11,442 nucleotides of DNA from DSSM01 sp964484125. GTDB lineage: Bacteria; Bacteroidota; Ignavibacteria; Tepidaquicellales; Tepidaquicellaceae. The notes beneath the pieces are model-generated. The model had not been told where the DNA came from, ran no database searches, and saw only the letters and a program-made list of their open reading frames with translations. A program made the position numbers and the translations under genes. The stretch is taken from NCBI GenBank assembly GCA_964484125.1, contig CAZAEK010000037.1, positions 1 to 11,442 on the forward strand, in the 5' to 3' direction. Below are positions 1-7,557 of this stretch, in pieces (positions within the stretch are counted from its first letter, which is position 1; each line of letters begins with the position of its first letter).

Positions 1-34
1 AAACTTTATAAACTTTACAAACTTTATAAACTTA
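1..34. repeat. 9-bp tandem repeat (AAACTTTAT) at the window edge
   Basis: Three full 9-bp units (AAACTTTAT, AAACTTTAC, AAACTTTAT) plus a partial fourth unit (AAACTTA) run head to tail directly downstream of the hybB stop codon. The array may extend beyond the left edge, so copy number is unknown. It lies outside the hybB reading frame. No role can be assigned from what is visible. Confidence 0.7.
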
Positions 35-35
35 A

Positions 36-1214
36 TTATTCATGACTTATAACAGGGAAATTCAAAACTATAAATCTATAAGCAAGAACGAGCAAGGCGA
101 TACAGCCAATCGTAACAGAGAATTCACCAAATGAAGGGAAGTAATTATTCGGGTCGAAGAAGGGATTATAAGCAACAATAAAATTATTTATCCTGTTAAG
201 TAATACACCTGCAATAACCAATGTTGATGCGATAAATATCAAAAGAGGTGATTTAAGAACCCTTCTTGAAAGGAACATGATGAAAGCAGTAATAGTCAGC
301 GCGCATTCTCCAAGATACATAAATGCATTGGTATCAAATTTCAAAAGGTATTTAAAATCTTCGCTGATAAAGAGATCTCCGATTTTAAAAGCAAAATACA
401 CAAAAAGGATAGGAGCAACCATACCACCGAGTTTTGAAAGAATATTCATTTCCGGTTTCAGCTTAAAACTTCTTGCCGCAATCAGTGATTCAAAAATAAT
501 CATCGGAAAACCGACTGCAATAGCAGACAGTAAAAAAAGAAGAGGTAAAACAGGAGTCTGCCATAATGGATGCATTTTCTGACCTGCAATAACCATAAGT
601 GTTCCAAGAGAAGACTGGTGAAGAGTTGAAAGTACAACACCGGCAATAATAAAAATAAACATTGTTTTCGCCAGACCTTTATCAAGTAAAGTTAATAATT
701 TATCGAGCGATTTGTTAAAAAATTTCAGAAACCCCGGAAGGTTAATTCTGCCTTTAAATCTTTCGCAAACAATGGGAAGAAATTCAATATAAAGAACTGT
801 GAGATAAATCATAACACATATACCAACTTCAAATAAAGCAGAGTTACCATTCCACATTATAAGAGGATGCCAGATATAATAAAATCTGCCGATGTCAACC
901 AAAACTGCAAAGGCAACAAAAGTATATCCGAGCATTGCAGTGAGTAGAGCCGGACGGACAATTGAATGATAATGTTCACGATGCATAATATGCCCGAGTG
1001 CTGCAGATGTAAATCCACCTGCAGCTAGGGCAACACCTGCCGCTACATCAACTCCTATCCACAAACCCCAGGGAGTATAATTATCGAGGTTTGTAACAGC
1101 CCCAAGACCGTAGATAAATCTTATTGCAAGAAAAACTATACCATTTAGAGCGAGAAGTATTAAAATGAAAACACCGGGAGTAAAAAATTTATATTTTAAA
1201 GGAGCTGGATTCAT
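36..1214 (-). CDS. hybB: HybB-like NrfD-family integral membrane subunit (quinone-side electron transfer)
   Basis: A 392-residue polytopic membrane protein with about ten hydrophobic segments (roughly 14-37, 50-72, 92-112, 125-147, 183-205, 218-245, 264-283, 297-317, 321-342, 365-386). The PWGLWIGVDVAAG block at 48-60 and the LNRIN...YFPSFGEFSVTIG region at 339-369 are typical of HybB within the NrfD/PsrC family, and 392 residues is the usual HybB length. Family members pass electrons between a periplasmic iron-sulfur protein and the membrane quinone pool. The start is secure: the ATG overlaps the hybA stop as ATGA and is preceded by AAAGGAGA, the clearest Shine-Dalgarno sequence in the window. 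Partner: HybA upstream. No catalytic hydrogenase subunit is visible, so the complex could also serve another periplasmic oxidoreductase. Family assignment is strong; the physiological role is inferred. Confidence 0.9.
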   Translation of the reverse strand: MNPAPLKYKFFTPGVFILILLALNGIVFLAIRFIYGLGAVTNLDNYTPWGLWIGVDVAAGVALAAGGFTSAALGHIMHREHYHSIVRPALLTAMLGYTFVAFAVLVDIGRFYYIWHPLIMWNGNSALFEVGICVMIYLTVLYIEFLPIVCERFKGRINLPGFLKFFNKSLDKLLTLLDKGLAKTMFIFIIAGVVLSTLHQSSLGTLMVIAGQKMHPLWQTPVLPLLFLLSAIAVGFPMIIFESLIAARSFKLKPEMNILSKLGGMVAPILFVYFAFKIGDLFISEDFKYLLKFDTNAFMYLGECALTITAFIMFLSRRVLKSPLLIFIASTLVIAGVLLNRINNFIVAYNPFFDPNNYFPSFGEFSVTIGCIALLVLAYRFIVLNFPVISHE

Positions 1215-2146
1215 ATTTTATCTCCTTTCTCTTCATTATTCTTTTCAGTATCAGCGTCAGGATCTATATCTTTTCTTTTCTTCAATACCCACATAAATGT
1301 ACCAAGTAATGTATATAAAGTAACAGGCGGAACAAAGTAAGCAAAAATACCGTGTTGGATAGCTTCTGATATACCGGGAGCAGGGTTATCGCCGAGTGTT
1401 GCCATTTTCAGTTTATCGAAATCTTTACTTGCAATATACATCCATGAAGTACCTCCAATTTCATGTTCGCCATAAATATGATTAACATAAATTTCGGGTT
1501 TTCTTTTTATTCTTTCCTTCGCAATCTTAAGTACTTCGCAACGCTTTCCAAATATCAGAGCTTCGTTCGGGCAGATATTTACACATGCCGGCAGCAATCC
1601 TTCCTGTCTTCTTGATTCACAAAAATCACATTTCCTTATTTTTGGGTCTATTGAAACATCATAATCATAAGTTGGAATCTGAAACTGACAGGCAACCATA
1701 CAATATCTGCATCCTATACATTTATCTCCGTCCCATACAACGCTTCCATCCTGTTTCTTTGTCAATGCACCAACAATACATGCTGAGACACATGCCGGTT
1801 TTTCACAATGCATACATTGAGTTTTAACGTGGACAGGTAAAAGAGGATTTTTTTCGTTTTCGAATTCATTAACAACTGTGAGGGCTGTTTTATCAGGTCT
1901 TCTGAATTCTTTAAATACCGAATCATCGGCATAGGATTCAAGGGAACCTGCCGGTAGGTTGTGAGTAGTGCGGCAAGCCCATTCGCAAAGCCGGCAGCCG
2001 ACACATACTGCAGTATCAACTAAAACACCAAGTCGGTTTTCGTCTAATTTTGTTTCTGCACTTATTGCTGGAGAAGTCCCTAAAGTAGTTATTGAAATAC
2101 CTGCCGCTGCAACTTTTAAAAAAGATCGCCTATCAAGGTTTTTCAT
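1211..2146 (-). CDS. hybA: HybA-like Tat-exported 4x[4Fe-4S] ferredoxin subunit with C-terminal membrane anchor
   Basis: A 311-residue electron-transfer subunit. The N-terminus has a twin-arginine signal (DRRSFLK at 5-11, then a hydrophobic stretch to about residue 30), so the folded protein is probably exported to the periplasm. Sixteen cysteines form four groups: 48/51/54/58, 111/114/119/123, 143/146/149/153 and 173/176/188/192, enough for four [4Fe-4S] clusters. A hydrophobic segment at 267-288 followed by KKRK looks like the C-terminal anchor that separates HybA from soluble DmsB/NrfC-type ferredoxins. The gene overlaps hybB by four bases (ATGA), implying translational coupling. Its own ATG lacks a Shine-Dalgarno sequence, but the Tat motif fixes the start closely. 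In E. coli the small hydrogenase subunit HybO precedes HybA; here the upstream gene is a hexosaminidase. Hydrogenase linkage is therefore inferred only from family. Confidence 0.9.
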   Translation of the reverse strand: MKNLDRRSFLKVAAAGISITTLGTSPAISAETKLDENRLGVLVDTAVCVGCRLCEWACRTTHNLPAGSLESYADDSVFKEFRRPDKTALTVVNEFENEKNPLLPVHVKTQCMHCEKPACVSACIVGALTKKQDGSVVWDGDKCIGCRYCMVACQFQIPTYDYDVSIDPKIRKCDFCESRRQEGLLPACVNICPNEALIFGKRCEVLKIAKERIKRKPEIYVNHIYGEHEIGGTSWMYIASKDFDKLKMATLGDNPAPGISEAIQHGIFAYFVPPVTLYTLLGTFMWVLKKRKDIDPDADTEKNNEEKGDKI

Positions 2147-2183
2147 TGGATTATATTACTTTTATTAGTAATTCTTCTTTAAT

Positions 2184-2198
2184 GTAAATTAAATTTAC
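2184..2198. promoter_or_regulatory. Inverted repeat upstream of hybA, possible operator
   Basis: GTAAATTAAATTTAC forms 6-bp arms around a 3-bp centre, 38 bp upstream of the hybA start in the 136-bp gap to the hexosaminidase gene. Its position suits a regulator site. However, the surroundings are extremely AT-rich, where such palindromes arise by chance, and it does not match the FNR consensus TTGAT-N4-ATCAA. No convincing promoter hexamer pair was found beside it. Confidence 0.2.
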
Positions 2199-2269
2199 TA
2201 AAAAATAAAATCAAGATAATAAAATGAGCATATGCCCAAAATTATTTTATATCCTAAAGTAATAAAATT

Positions 2270-2286
2270 ATAGAATAAAATTCTAT
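2270..2286 (-). terminator. Weak AT-rich hairpin at the hexosaminidase stop, possible terminator
   Basis: ATAGAAT and ATTCTAT form a 7-bp stem with a 3-base loop overlapping the TAG stop of the GH20 gene. On the minus strand it is followed by AATTTTATT, a T-rich tail. The stem has one G-C pair, so termination would be weak; read-through into hybA cannot be excluded. Confidence 0.25.
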
Positions 2287-3821
2287 TCTCCGCCGTATTT
2301 CACCCCAAGAATTTCAAGCCGTCTGTTATGGTTTTTTACTCTGTTATGGAATTCATCGTAATCCCTGTTAACCGGATACCTCCAGAGAATTTCTGAAATG
2401 GCAAGGATGCGGGGGAAAAGTTTGCTGTCAACAAGTTCCTGAGGTGCTCTTTCAGTCCACATATTACATTCGCCTCCGAGAATAAAAGTTGATTCATAAT
2501 CTGTTAAATCTGCGGGGATTGGATCAAATGAATATACCTTTTCCAGATTAATTTTATCAAGTGGATAATCGAAATAACAATGAGAAGTCGGAGACATTAT
2601 CACAAAATGTTTTTGCCGTACAGCATTGATACCACCTTCAAATCCTCTCCACGACTGAACAACTGCATTTGGTGAAAGCCCTCCTTCAAGAATTTCGTCC
2701 CAACCGATTAATGTTTTACCTTTTGATTTAAGATAATTATCAATCCGTTTAATAAAGTAACTTTGAAGCTCTTCAAAATTATTAAGATTTTCTTTTTGCA
2801 AACGTTCAGTACATTTTTTACAATTTTTCCATCTTGCTTTAGGTACTTCATTACCTCCGATATGTATATATTCAGAAGGGAAAAGATTAATTACTTCATC
2901 TAGCACATCCTGAATAAATTCAAATGTTTTATCATTCCCGGCGCAGTAAACATCTTCAAAAACCCCCCATTCACTGGTAACTTCAAAAGGACCACCAGTG
3001 CAGGAAAGTTCCGGATAACCTGCAAGTGCCGCTAATGAATGTCCCGGCATTTCTATTTCAGGTATTACGAGGATATGAAGTTTTTCTGCATAGGCAACAA
3101 CCTCTTTAATATCCTCCTGTGTATAGAATCCTCCATAAATTCTGCCGTCTTTCTCCTTTCTGAAGGAACCGGTTTCAGTTAGTTTCGGATACTTTTTAAT
3201 TTCGATTCTCCAACCCTGGTCTTCAGTTAGGTGCCAATGAAACCTGTTCATTTTATGTAAAGCAAGCAGATCAAGATAACGCAAAATAAAATCTTTACTC
3301 ATAAAATGCCGGCAGCAATCGAGAAGCAAACCCCTCCATTTAAAAGCGGGGTAATCATAAATAACACAGCACGGCAGACTTCTGTCAATAACTTTATCAA
3401 CAGGACCTTTATATTCAAAATCAGGAGACATCATTTGTCTTAAAGACTGGAGACCATAAAAAATACCCGCTTCGCCAAAAGCTGAAATAATAATATTTGA
3501 ATCTGTAATACTAAGTTCATAGCTTTCCCTGGGAGGTAAATCTGCACTCTGGTTGATTTTATAAACAAGTGTAATTGAATTTTTGGAAAAATCAGGGCTA
3601 ATATTGTTTTCAAGAGGAAGAGCAAAGCTTGATGCCTGTTCAATATATGCGGCAAACCATTCGGCTTCATCTTTTATGTTTAAATCATTATAAATAATCT
3701 TAGTATTGCTGTTAAGGATAAAAGAGCCCGGCATAGGAATATATTCCTGAGGTTGAGGAATTATATTTTGTGAGAACAGATTGCCAGATAATAATAAAAG
3801 GAGAAGTAATATTTTTTTCAT
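2283..3821 (-). CDS. Secreted GH20 beta-N-acetylhexosaminidase, catalytic Asp replaced by Asn
   Basis: A 512-residue glycoside hydrolase family 20 protein, a family that removes terminal GlcNAc/GalNAc by substrate-assisted catalysis. Residues 1-18 form a signal peptide (MKK, leucine run, SGNLFSQ) without a lipobox, so it is probably periplasmic or secreted. Residues about 20-135 fit the GH20b N-domain and about 155-490 the catalytic barrel. Recognisable blocks are WRGLLLD (162-168), HWHLTEDQGWR (195-205), EIEMPGH (255-261), HIGGNEV (320-326), GWDEIL (373-378), SWRG (390-393) and NMWTE (453-457). Aligned by eye with Streptomyces hexosaminidase, R163, E325, W374, W391, Y416, D418, W455 and E457 all have counterparts, but the assisting Asp before the acid Glu is N324 (codon AAT, 2850-2852). 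Activity may therefore be altered. The start ATG has no clear Shine-Dalgarno; the signal peptide supports it. It is transcribed divergently from the GT9 gene. Confidence 0.93.
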   Translation of the reverse strand: MKKILLLLLLLSGNLFSQNIIPQPQEYIPMPGSFILNSNTKIIYNDLNIKDEAEWFAAYIEQASSFALPLENNISPDFSKNSITLVYKINQSADLPPRESYELSITDSNIIISAFGEAGIFYGLQSLRQMMSPDFEYKGPVDKVIDRSLPCCVIYDYPAFKWRGLLLDCCRHFMSKDFILRYLDLLALHKMNRFHWHLTEDQGWRIEIKKYPKLTETGSFRKEKDGRIYGGFYTQEDIKEVVAYAEKLHILVIPEIEMPGHSLAALAGYPELSCTGGPFEVTSEWGVFEDVYCAGNDKTFEFIQDVLDEVINLFPSEYIHIGGNEVPKARWKNCKKCTERLQKENLNNFEELQSYFIKRIDNYLKSKGKTLIGWDEILEGGLSPNAVVQSWRGFEGGINAVRQKHFVIMSPTSHCYFDYPLDKINLEKVYSFDPIPADLTDYESTFILGGECNMWTERAPQELVDSKLFPRILAISEILWRYPVNRDYDEFHNRVKNHNRRLEILGVKYGGE

Positions 3822-4010
3822 TGAGAAGGAAGGTTAAATTTTTATTAAATTATCTTAAGTATCATATAAAAACAATGAAAAAGAAGACATCGGCTTTGGA
3901 ATCAGAAGTAGAAATATCTTTTAGAAATCAAACCAATATTTGTTGCAATTTCTTAACATTTACATCATAAAGTAGTGAATGTTTTTTTATAAGTTAGATT
4001 AAAACTCTGA

Positions 4011-5378
4011 ATGACAAATCAAGGCATATCAAAAAAGCTTTTCAATTTGCTGGATAGGGTAACGGATATAATTCCGGAATTTGGTCCGAAGATATTTGAG
4101 AAAATATTTCTTTTTTTACCCGGTATGGCTTTTATTTACAAAAGCCAGATAAAAAATGCTCAAAAGAAAATAAGATCTGCAGGCGAGATAAAAAAAATGC
4201 TGTTTATTGCTGATATTAATATCGGAGATTCAATTCTGGTGCAGGGGGCATTGAATGTTATAAAATCCTATTATCCTGATACAAGAATAGATTTTTTCTG
4301 TAATAAAAAAGGCGGAGAACTTTTTTCTGAAGATGCAATTGGTGTCAGGATAATAAATGAATTCGGGAACAGTGGTATTCCCAATGAGAAGGATTCCAGT
4401 AAGCTAAGTGAAATAATTGAAAAAGAAAACTATTCGATTGTTTTTAATGTATCGCCTTTTGTTGAAAAGAAATATTTAAAAAAAGCCGGTATCCTTTTAA
4501 ATCTATATGTCCCAATTGCATATTATCTTATGCATAAATGGAAAAATAATTCTAATGATCTGAATATTTCATTGCTCACACATAATTTCTTTAACGAATT
4601 GCTACAGCCATTTTCGCCTTATGGAATATTGAAACCGGAAAGAAAAGAATATTTTCATCTCTCGCCGGTTTTCAAAGGTAACAATATACAGATTTCAAAA
4701 CAGGCACAGGACAAAGCAAAGGAAATTCTATACAGCAATAATATAACAGATTTTGAAGGATTATTTATGTTAAATCCTGTAGCTTCCAGCGAGTTTACCA
4801 CAATACCAGATTTTATGCAGGCAGGAATAATAGAAAAATGCGTGAAATCTGATGACATAAAATATATTTTAATCTGTGAGGGAAAAAATACACCTGGAAT
4901 TGAAAAAGAGATTACAAAAGACTTAACTGCAGATGAGCTTTCAAAAATAGTATATATTCCGTTTAAAATTTCATTAAGTGTTTATGCGGCACTGATTGAT
5001 TTTTGCGATGTATTTATTTCAGGAGATACAGGACCTGTTCATATCGCCGCTGCTAAAAAGGAACCACTCTCAGAAGGTTATTATTTCAGAAACAGTACAT
5101 CAGTGATTACTGTATTTGGCGGGACAGATTCAAGAATTTATGGATATGATACTGACAGATATGGACATATACCTGCAAATCAAAGTGCGCCCTCAAAAGT
5201 CTTTGTCGGAGATGCTAAATGCAGAAACATTACATGCCTGAACAAACTCGGAAAGAGTTGCAGAAATGTAAGGTGTTTTGACAGCTTAAATCCAGATGTA
5301 ATAGCTGATTACATTACTTCATATTTCCGTCATTTGAATAATCTGAAAAAACTAAATCAGATTGTAAAAATCAGGTAA
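4011..5378 (+). CDS. Glycosyltransferase family 9 (heptosyltransferase-like) protein
   Basis: A 455-residue protein with the two-domain GT-B layout of GT9, the family of ADP-heptose:LPS heptosyltransferases. The N-domain begins at about residue 62 (KMLFIADINIGDSILVQGAL); the C-domain carries SGDTGPVHIAAA (337-348) and TVFGGTDSRIYG (367-378), the conserved nucleotide-sugar region. It probably adds a sugar to lipopolysaccharide or a related envelope glycan on the cytoplasmic side; the real donor and acceptor cannot be read from sequence. It exceeds the usual 330-360 residues through about 60 extra N-terminal residues, partly hydrophobic, and a tail after residue 400 with four cysteines (404, 409, 417, 422). 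An internal ATG at 4197 would give a core-length protein, but the upstream ATG is open and is kept. No Shine-Dalgarno is evident. Its TAA overlaps the next gene's ATG by one base. Confidence 0.85.
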   Translation: MTNQGISKKLFNLLDRVTDIIPEFGPKIFEKIFLFLPGMAFIYKSQIKNAQKKIRSAGEIKKMLFIADINIGDSILVQGALNVIKSYYPDTRIDFFCNKKGGELFSEDAIGVRIINEFGNSGIPNEKDSSKLSEIIEKENYSIVFNVSPFVEKKYLKKAGILLNLYVPIAYYLMHKWKNNSNDLNISLLTHNFFNELLQPFSPYGILKPERKEYFHLSPVFKGNNIQISKQAQDKAKEILYSNNITDFEGLFMLNPVASSEFTTIPDFMQAGIIEKCVKSDDIKYILICEGKNTPGIEKEITKDLTADELSKIVYIPFKISLSVYAALIDFCDVFISGDTGPVHIAAAKKEPLSEGYYFRNSTSVITVFGGTDSRIYGYDTDRYGHIPANQSAPSKVFVGDAKCRNITCLNKLGKSCRNVRCFDSLNPDVIADYITSYFRHLNNLKKLNQIVKIR

Positions 5379-6058
5379 TGATTCAGGCAGTCATAATCAA
5401 TTCAGTTAGTATTGCTTTTTTATCTTATGTAATGGGATTCATTGCCGCTATTCCGGTTGGGGCTTCACAGATTGAAATTGCGAAAAGAAGTTTAAACGGT
5501 TTTTTATTTTCCTCAATAATGCTTGTAGCCGGCTCAGTATTGTCCGATACTATGTATGGAATTGTAGCATTTTTCGGAGTTGCACCATTTTTAAAAAATG
5601 AAACAGTAATAGCATATTTCAGATTAATAAATTCATTCATTTTAATTGCACTCGGAATATATGCAATTATAGGTGCAAAGCACACTGCGAAAAGCAAAGC
5701 CCAGACACGGGCAGTACTTAACAATAAGAAAGTTTCATTTGTAATGGGATTTTCACTTGCATTCACAAACCCGATGATGATGCTTTGGTGGCTTATTGGA
5801 GCACAGTTTATTATCGGCCTCGGTATTATTACAGAAATGAATATCTTCTATATCATTGTATTTTTAATATCCGGTGCAGCGGGAATAGGTTCATATCTTC
5901 TACTGTTATCAGTAGGTATTTACAAAACGAAACGATTTCTAAGCGATGAAACTGTGCATAAAATAATGATATGGCTTGGAGTGGCGCTGATATTGCTTGC
6001 GGTGTATTTCTTTTATATCGGTTTTACGGGTTTGATAAATATTCAGGCGAAACAATAA
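5378..6058 (+). CDS. LysE/RhtB-family exporter
   Basis: A 226-residue membrane protein with about six hydrophobic segments (near 8-27, 41-68, 80-100, 120-140, 153-181, 195-217). It shows the LysE superfamily layout: GFIAAIPVGASQIEIAKRSL at 20-39, in the place of the usual G-x(5)-PGP motif, and GFSLAFTNPMMMLWW at 124-138 with the conserved Asn-Pro in the fourth segment. LysE/RhtB proteins export amino acids or related small molecules across the inner membrane by exchange with the proton gradient; the substrate cannot be predicted here. The start ATG is fixed by the TAATG junction with the GT9 gene, with only a weak AGG just before it, so translation is probably coupled. Whether the two products share a pathway is unknown. 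Confidence 0.82.
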   Translation: MIQAVIINSVSIAFLSYVMGFIAAIPVGASQIEIAKRSLNGFLFSSIMLVAGSVLSDTMYGIVAFFGVAPFLKNETVIAYFRLINSFILIALGIYAIIGAKHTAKSKAQTRAVLNNKKVSFVMGFSLAFTNPMMMLWWLIGAQFIIGLGIITEMNIFYIIVFLISGAAGIGSYLLLLSVGIYKTKRFLSDETVHKIMIWLGVALILLAVYFFYIGFTGLINIQAKQ

Positions 6059-6373
6059 ATCAAATCTTTTATATTTCAGTTTTTCAATTTTGAATTTAAG
6101 ATAGAAATTATTGTTGATTTCTGAACTTATATTTCTTATGTCAAATAGAAGTATAACTTCTAATTTACATAAATGATTATAAGAATATTTTTAAATAGGC
6201 TTATAGCTTTGTCTCGTTATTTGGTAATCAGGTGAAAAAGAAGAATTATTCTCATACTCGTTCCCAAGGTGAACCTTGGGAACGAGTAGTAAAAAAAATT
6301 GGAAATTTTAAATTTATATTATGCCTTCCGGAGAGAGGTTATGGCAGGATGGAAAATATAAATCTAGAATTTA
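6059..6373. other. Gene-free convergent intergenic region
   Basis: About 315 bp lie between the 3' ends of the LysE gene (plus) and the lipase gene (minus). A 7-bp hairpin (TAGAAGT-ATA-ACTTCTA, 6146-6162) lies 87 bp after the LysE stop but lacks a following T-run, so it is at best a weak terminator. The main landmark is the 16-bp palindrome at 6255-6288, listed separately. The short open frame that begins at 6232 and runs through the palindrome shows no protein family and continues antisense into the lipase gene. I see no RNA gene or further coding sequence. Confidence 0.6.
6255..6288. repeat. Perfect 16-bp palindrome (CGTTCCCAAGGT type), likely dispersed repeat
   Basis: TACTCGTTCCCAAGGT at 6255-6270 is the exact reverse complement of 6273-6288, with a two-base spacer (GA). 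It is far more GC-rich than its surroundings. On the plus strand it is followed by GTAAAAAAAATT, so it is not a plus-strand intrinsic terminator. On the minus strand, downstream of the lipase, it is followed by TTCTTCTTTTT a dozen bases later, so a terminator role for the lipase is possible but not typical. Similar CTCGTTCCCAAGG palindromes recur as dispersed repeats in many bacterial genomes; membership here is from memory of that motif, not from a search. Confidence 0.75.
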
Positions 6374-7489
6374 CTAATTCGATTGAACAAGTATATAATA
6401 CGGATAAACCGAGTGATTTTCCCAAACCTGAGACTTTGCAGTGTCATTCGGGAAGAGTTTATAGTAATCGGCATTTGGTATCATTGGTATGTTCAGTCCT
6501 GCTCTTTCAAAGTCAGTTGTTTTCATGAATTCCGGTTCCACGTAACCGGGCATTGCGTTCAGAACTTTCGGATAGACGTTTTCGTGAATAATCTTTGCAA
6601 GTTCATCTCCCGCTGCCGGAACAACAGCAAGAAACTTCTTTGCAGTTTCATCAAACTTTGCTCCCGGTTTGTAATTTACGTCAGTAAAAAATCCTTTAAG
6701 ATTCAGGAACGGACTTATCTTTGGAAAATCCTGTGCAGATTGTAGTGTAACTCCTATGCACGGTACCCAGTCGAGTACATTATTTACAGACATTGCCCAG
6801 CCGCCCATAGTAATCTTTTCATAATCGTATGCGTATTGTACATTCCCTGTTTTTGGTGCTGCTATTAAATATGTCTTAAGTCTGAAATCCGCAGGAAGTT
6901 TTCCATCTTTCTGAAGATAACGAATGTATGACGTTGCAAGAAATCCGATTCCGCTTCCCTGACTGTGCCCAAGAATAATAAAGTCACGGATTCCGTCAGC
7001 GTATTGCTTTTTTATCTGCTCCAAGAGTTCATCTGAAATATGTCCTAATGCCAGAAGCATTCCAATATGAACTCCGGCTCCGGGCAGTTCGGCTACTTTA
7101 TACTCAAACGTTTTGCTGTCAGACATTTTTATTTTTCCGATTGCAGGTACCATGGGAACATAAAACGCTGCAGTAAAACTCAATGCGGCAGTATCCACTA
7201 TTGATCCTCTTATTGCAAGTATGGCTATCTTGTCATCGGTTATCCATACGTCAAACCTGTTCATAAGCGGAGATACCTTCGAGCGGAAAACGCGTTTTAC
7301 TTTTGTAGGTTCAGGTGTCTTAAATCCGCCAATATCAGTTGAGTCGTATGTCCGCTCCATAACTGGAAGCAGCATAGTAAGTTCAGTTTTATCATAACCC
7401 GGTTTTAACTCTGTGGACTGTTTAGTTCCGCAGCTCTGAAAAGCTATGAGGAATGCTGAAAATACGATAATCAGTGTGAGTGGTTTCAT
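6374..7489 (-). CDS. Lipoprotein class 3 (fungal-type) lipase-like alpha/beta hydrolase
   Basis: A 371-residue predicted lipoprotein: residues 1-19 are a signal sequence ending AFQS before Cys20, a loose lipobox of the kind accepted in Bacteroidota-like bacteria. The body resembles Lipase_3 (PF01764) hydrolases. FIILGHSQGSG at 170-180 holds the GxSxG nucleophile elbow with Ser176. AAPKTGN at 210-216 corresponds to the GAPRVGN block after the nucleophile. SVNNVLDWVP at 234-243 supplies the likely catalytic Asp240, and ENHSVYPYY at 357-365 the likely His359. AIRGS near 92-96 fits the oxyanion-hole strand. It probably hydrolyses an ester, perhaps acylglycerol or phospholipid, at a membrane surface; the substrate is unknown. 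The start ATG has no Shine-Dalgarno but begins the signal peptide. It lies 68 bp downstream of rarA on the same strand and could be co-transcribed. Confidence 0.82.
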   Translation of the reverse strand: MKPLTLIIVFSAFLIAFQSCGTKQSTELKPGYDKTELTMLLPVMERTYDSTDIGGFKTPEPTKVKRVFRSKVSPLMNRFDVWITDDKIAILAIRGSIVDTAALSFTAAFYVPMVPAIGKIKMSDSKTFEYKVAELPGAGVHIGMLLALGHISDELLEQIKKQYADGIRDFIILGHSQGSGIGFLATSYIRYLQKDGKLPADFRLKTYLIAAPKTGNVQYAYDYEKITMGGWAMSVNNVLDWVPCIGVTLQSAQDFPKISPFLNLKGFFTDVNYKPGAKFDETAKKFLAVVPAAGDELAKIIHENVYPKVLNAMPGYVEPEFMKTTDFERAGLNIPMIPNADYYKLFPNDTAKSQVWENHSVYPYYILVQSN

Positions 7490-7557
7490 ATTATTAATTT
7501 ATTTTATTAATTTAATTATATAAGTTTTATTTAATATAATCAACATATAAAAATAAT

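Noticed and set aside
2200..2225. FNR-type site near hybA, suggested by a minus-strand TTGAT
   Set aside because: The second half-site ATCAA is absent at the required spacing.
3875..3970. Possible 31-residue peptide (MKKKTSALESEVEI...) in the divergent hexosaminidase/GT9 gap
   Set aside because: Too short and low in information, with no ribosome binding site or recognisable motif; likely chance in AT-rich DNA.
3822..4010. Divergent promoters between the hexosaminidase and GT9 genes
   Set aside because: A TATAAG (3988-3993) and several TTG-containing hexamers are present, but none pair at proper spacing well enough to call a site; promoters must exist here but cannot be placed.
6146..6162. 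Intrinsic terminator after the LysE gene
   Set aside because: A 7-bp hairpin exists, but its stem is AT-rich and no T-run follows; evidence is too weak for a terminator call.
6232..6528. Plus-strand open frame of 98 codons across the palindrome and the lipase 3' end
   Set aside because: Its first part is translation of the palindrome (SQGEPWERV) and its last half is antisense to the lipase gene; no family resemblance or start signal.
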